Shown in pieces: positions 60,443 through 64,000 of a stretch of DNA of 64,000 nt (position 1 is its first letter; each line of letters begins with the position of its first letter). The notes under the pieces are model-generated. The model saw only the letters and a program-made list of their open reading frames with translations. It did not search any database and was not told where the DNA came from. The position numbers were made by a program, and so were the translations under genes. The DNA lies in the NCBI GenBank assembly GCA_009599575.1, contig VWND01000064.1, positions 1,736,001 to 1,800,000 on the forward strand, given 5' to 3'. Origin of the DNA: Blumeriella jaapii (Eukaryota; Ascomycota; Leotiomycetes; Helotiales; Drepanopezizaceae).

Positions 60443-61167
60443 ATGTCTTCCTTTCAAGACAAGGCTCAGGCCCACATCTCTCAGATCGACAAAGAGGTTC
60501 GTCACCCCCAGCCAGCGCATGCGCAAGCTGCCAGTGCAAGCTCTGCGTGCGCATGCGCTGCATCCTTCGCATCCTGAGAATTGTTCGCTGACTCTGTGCT
60601 GTGCAGCTCTCCAAGTACCCTGTCTTGAACGACCTGGAGAAGCAAACCTCGATCCCCAAGACTTATGCCTTCCTCGGCCTTATCGCAACCTACTTCTTCT
60701 TCATCTTCTTCAACATCGGTGGTCAACTCCTGACCAATGTCGCCGGCTTCGTCATTCCAGGCTACTATTCTCTCGAGGCCCTGTTCAGCATGGGAAAGAG
60801 CGATGATACCCAATGGCTCACTGTACAGTCTCTCACGACCCGATGCTGGACATTCGCTGACTGATAACCATAGTACTGGGTTGTCTTTGCTTTCTTGACT
60901 GTCTTCGAGAGTCTAGTGAACGCCGTCTACTGGTTCCCATTCTACTACACCTTTAAATTTCTCTTCGTTCTGTGGCTCGCTCTTCCCGTTACCAGGTAAC
61001 AATCCAATCCTTGCATATCAAACCCTACTAATAGAGCTTCTAGCGGTGCTCAAATAGTTTTCCGGTCATTCATCCAGCCAGTTTTCTCCCGATACTTCTC
61101 TGGACCCGGTGCCACTGCTGCCCATCTCCGCTCCAAGCTTGATTCGGCTGGCGACAAGACCTTGTGA
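60443..61167 (+). CDS. YOP1: ER-tubule-shaping protein Yop1 (DP1/REEP family)
   Basis: Reticulon-like hairpin protein that curves the tubular ER and binds Rab-interacting factors. Exons 60443-60496, 60607-60822, 60874-60995 and 61044-61167 (introns 110, 51 and 48 nt) give 171 residues, near the yeast length. Family markers: SKYPVLNDLEKQTSIPKTYA, a first hydrophobic hairpin (LGLIATYFFFIFFNIGGQLL), NVAGFVIPGYYSLEAL, DDTQWLTYWVVFAFLTVFES and WFPFYYTFKFLFVLWLALP, then the amphipathic end SGAQIVFRSFIQPVFSRYF. Intact, with the first exon kept because it supplies the only in-frame Met. Confidence 0.96.
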
Positions 61168-62068
61168 GCGGATCGCTTGGACGAGCTCCCAACAAATCTG
61201 CCAAGTCACGCAATGCCAATTTACCGATCGGCTGGTAGAGGGACGCGTAACGAAAACGTAACGACGGGGAAAACGGAAATGGAGGGATTGGAATGATTAG
61301 ATGACGGATGGTATCATGGATTTCGGACTCTCGGAACGAGTTTTTTTCTCGGGAAAACGGGACGCAAGCCCGTTTCATGGACTTTTTACTAGTGCTCGGA
61401 ATGATAGATGAATGAAAAGTTTGATTGGGATGAAGTACTCGATATTGTCCATTGACTCATCAATTGGTGACCTGAAATGAAGTTTGTCAGGAAGGAACAC
61501 AAAGTTCGAGACGGCTTCAGAATCATGTAAATGTCAACAATCGACGCTAACCTAGGTCCTATTCTGACGATTCTGATTTTGATCGTGCTACATAGTACAC
61601 AGGTATCCTGCATAAGGATCGTGCTTCCCTGAGTAGACAATGCCCGAAAGCTTGCGGACATTCAAGATATCTCATTCGCGTGGTCAGTAGTCATCGAGAA
61701 GAGTGTCTACGTAGTACAGTTAATAGATAGCCTCGAGGTGTTGAAGCTCTCCCCCCCCTCCCCCATTTTCACGTGCGAGACCAGAGACCCGCCGTGGGTA
61801 GGGGTCTAACGGCCGATGTCAAGATCAAACGCTGAACCTACGAACACAACGACATACATACATCACGACTACGAACCTCGCCCGGGCAACGCCGAACATG
61901 GAAGAAAAGATGACCTGCTCCCGAGAATACTGAATCAGCGAGGAATCTCCTTTTCGACCCTTGCGCTGCGCCGCGACTTGAGGCCCCGATGCGCCGCTGA
62001 ACCACACGCCCCTGCCAAAGCTCACTCCGCTTCAATCGCGACTCGCGGCCTCGCTTTTCGGATTCATC
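61168..62068. other. Intergenic region between YOP1 and MID1
   Basis: About 900 bases with the YOP1 3' end and the MID1 promoter; a CCCCCCCCTCCCCC run lies at 61750-61764. The end of the interval (61986-62068) is open in the MID1 frame, see MID1. Confidence 0.45.
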
Positions 62069-64000
62069 ATGTTGCTCCTACTGTATCTGCTGCTCACGGC
62101 TCCAAATTTCGCATATGCCTCCGAGGTCGACTCGATACGGCCTGAAGACCACAACCATGAGAGATTATTGGAATTTCCGCTCCTGGATGATTACCAGGCG
62201 CTCGAAATGGAAGTGAAGACCTATGAAGCGAAGTTCTTTGGAGTGAACAACATGATTGTGTCGAGAGACACGCAGCCGACCCCTCTGATCAACAATCAGG
62301 TTGAAGAGACAAACGTGGAGCTAGGTCAGAGCTTCTATTTCGTGTTTTCGAATACTTCGCTATGGGGGGAGAAGTCCCCACCGACACCAGGTTTACCGTC
62401 AAAGATCATTGTCGATTCACGGAAGCTTGAGAGGTCATTTGGAGAAGCGTTGGAAGGCGGAATACATGACGATATAGGGGGGGAGCTTAGCAAACGGCAA
62501 ACGACCACGGAAACGACCACGGATACAACCACGGAAACGACCACGGAAACCAACAGAACGGTTTACATTACTGTGACTACGTGTGATCAGCCAACCTCGA
62601 ATACCACCACGGGCTCTCCACCGCAGCTCCAATTATACGTTTCTCAGTTCCCCAATAATACCAAACCCGGGCCTGGACAGCCTTCCAGCTTGCAGGAGAT
62701 GATAGAGCTACAGGGCGGATATGCTTTGCATGAACTAAATGCTACGGGGGATGTGTACATGAGCATACATGCTCAGAATGCCACGGCATTCGGAAGCAAC
62801 ATTTACAGTGCCCAAATTGCTGTTTCCATCGATGCGCCATTTCACACGTATTGGGACAGTCCTGATCCGAACCTCTTCCTCGTCGACAGCGACGACTACT
62901 CCGCTTTGTTGTTTACTGATCCATTCATAACAGACTCGACCAACACTACGCTGTTTGAAGAGTGGATGAGCCAGCCTCCCCCGTTCGTTATATTTGCCAG
63001 TGATGCCAATGATACCGCCACACTGGGACTGGAGAAGTCATACTGTGGTCTCGAACGGAAATCCACGATTAAATCCAGTGCTACCGGGCAGTCCGCCAGC
63101 ACGATTGTAACTGGCATGACTGCAGTAGGGAACCAAAGTCTCCCGAAACAGTCATTCTTTGTGAACGGATTGGGAGCTGGCAAGACCTACAAGGTATCTC
63201 TGGCAATGAAGGGAAACTACCGCATTTGGTGACTCTGTTGTTGGGGGAGGGGGTCAGGTCTTCGCTCAGACCAGTTTTGATATGCTTCGAGGTATACTTT
63301 GCATTCCCAACCATGGGCTTGTGAGCTAACCATCTACAGAGGGAAACTGTGCTGTGATACACGACCTAACTTTCTGTGACCAAACGGCCTACTCTGTGCC
63401 CTCGAACCCAACCGTCTTCCCTAACATGAGCGCACTAGCAGCTTTCTACGACAACGCCACTCAAGCGAGCTTTGCCAATTTCGAAAAGGTGCTCGCTCAG
63501 ATTCCCTGCGAGACCACGGCTTCGGCGCAATATTCGCTCGCGAGGACGTGTGATGACTGTCGCGAAGCATACAAGATGTGGCTCTGTGCCGTCAGTATTC
63601 CTCGCTGTACAGACTACAGCAGAGAAAACGAGTGGCTGCATGCACGCGCCATCGGGCAACCTTTCCCGAACGGCACCTTCCTCCCCGATGCGGAGCGGGC
63701 AATCGCCAAGACGAAGGCCGGCGTCAACGCCTCGCGGAATGCTCGGATCGACGAGCTTTTGGTGCCGGGCCCGTACAAGGAGGTCTTGCCATGCGACGAG
63801 CTGTGTTTCAATCTCGTGCGGAGCTGCCCTGCGTCGATGGGCTTTGGGTGTCCGCAGTTTGGGGATATGGGGTTTAACGAGAGCTATGGAGTGAAGCCGT
63901 TGTTTCCCGGAGATGCGAGTGGGCGGATCTCGAACATCACGTGCAATTCTCCTGGGACGATATACTACCTCTCGACCGGCAGTCAGGCTCCGCCGTCGAT
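62069..64000 (+). CDS. MID1: Stretch-activated calcium channel subunit Mid1 (partial; frame break)
   Basis: Secretory-pathway glycoprotein that works with Cch1 in plasma-membrane calcium influx. Exon 1 62069-63291, intron 63292-63339 (GTATAC donor, GCTAAC branch), exon 2 63340 to the window edge. The product starts with a hydrophobic signal (MLLLLYLLLTAPNFAYA), then VDSIRPEDHNHERLLEF, a Thr/Glu repeat (TTTETTTDTTTETTTE), many N-glycosylation sequons, and the Cys-rich region GNCAVIHDLTFCDQTAYSV, ARTCDDCREAYKMWLCAVSI and PCDELCFNLVRSCP. Near 63223-63230 the frame must shift (+1 or -2) to join GNYRI to GDSVVGGGGQVF; otherwise a TGA follows at 63230. The frame is also open upstream from about 61991 with protein-like residues (LPKLTPLQSRLAASL) but no ATG, so the true N-terminus may be longer. 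Confidence 0.88.

Overview
The window comes from a filamentous ascomycete (Pezizomycotina) nuclear genome. Almost every gene is split by short introns (mostly 48-150 nt) with GTRNGY-type donors and CTAAC or CTGAC branch points. The gene set (urate oxidase with a peroxisomal tail, a Con7-type zinc finger factor, RFX factor, Mid1, Rictor/Ste20 homologue) is typical of moulds. I cannot place the class from sequence alone. Sixteen protein-coding genes could be built exon by exon; MID1 runs off the right edge. No rRNA, convincing tRNA, CRISPR or operon-like structure is seen. Left block (1-23.5 kb) is gene-dense: MFS transporter (-), TORC2 subunit Rictor/Ste20 (-), urate oxidase (+), a small secreted four-cysteine protein (-), eIF3c (-), an unidentified 148-residue protein (-), splicing factor AAR2 (+), RPS14 (-), prephenate dehydrogenase TYR1 (+), RPS16 (-) and ESCRT-II VPS22 (+). 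These are housekeeping functions in translation, splicing, amino-acid and purine metabolism, signalling and endosomal sorting. Several pairs share short divergent promoters. Middle block (23.5-44 kb) is gene-poor. It holds one probable small membrane protein with a frameshift, many simple repeats and, at 30.5-37.5 kb, a nested transposon. The outer element has perfect terminal inverted repeats and a TA target duplication (Tc1/mariner/pogo-like, about 0.54 kb before interruption). Inside it sits a 6.46-kb Ty3/gypsy chromodomain retrotransposon with 294-bp LTRs and a CAACC target duplication. The retrotransposon is ruined by stop codons and active-site changes. The two LTRs differ at 32 positions, all transitions, 28 of them C/T on one strand and none at a CpG, which is not the usual CpA-centred RIP pattern. 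Right block (44-64 kb) has CON7 (+) behind a very repeat-rich leader, the fatty-acid elongation dehydratase PHS1 (-), aspartokinase HOM3 (-), an RFX transcription factor (-), the ER-shaping protein YOP1 (+) and the stretch-activated calcium channel subunit MID1 (+, partial). Two observations cut across the window. First, a (TACAG)n / GTACTGTAC motif recurs in at least fifteen intergenic places and in no annotated exon that I noticed. Second, four reading frames (Rictor, eIF3c, a small membrane protein, MID1) each need the same net +1 (or -2) frame correction, most simply explained by residual sequencing insertions but worth checking.
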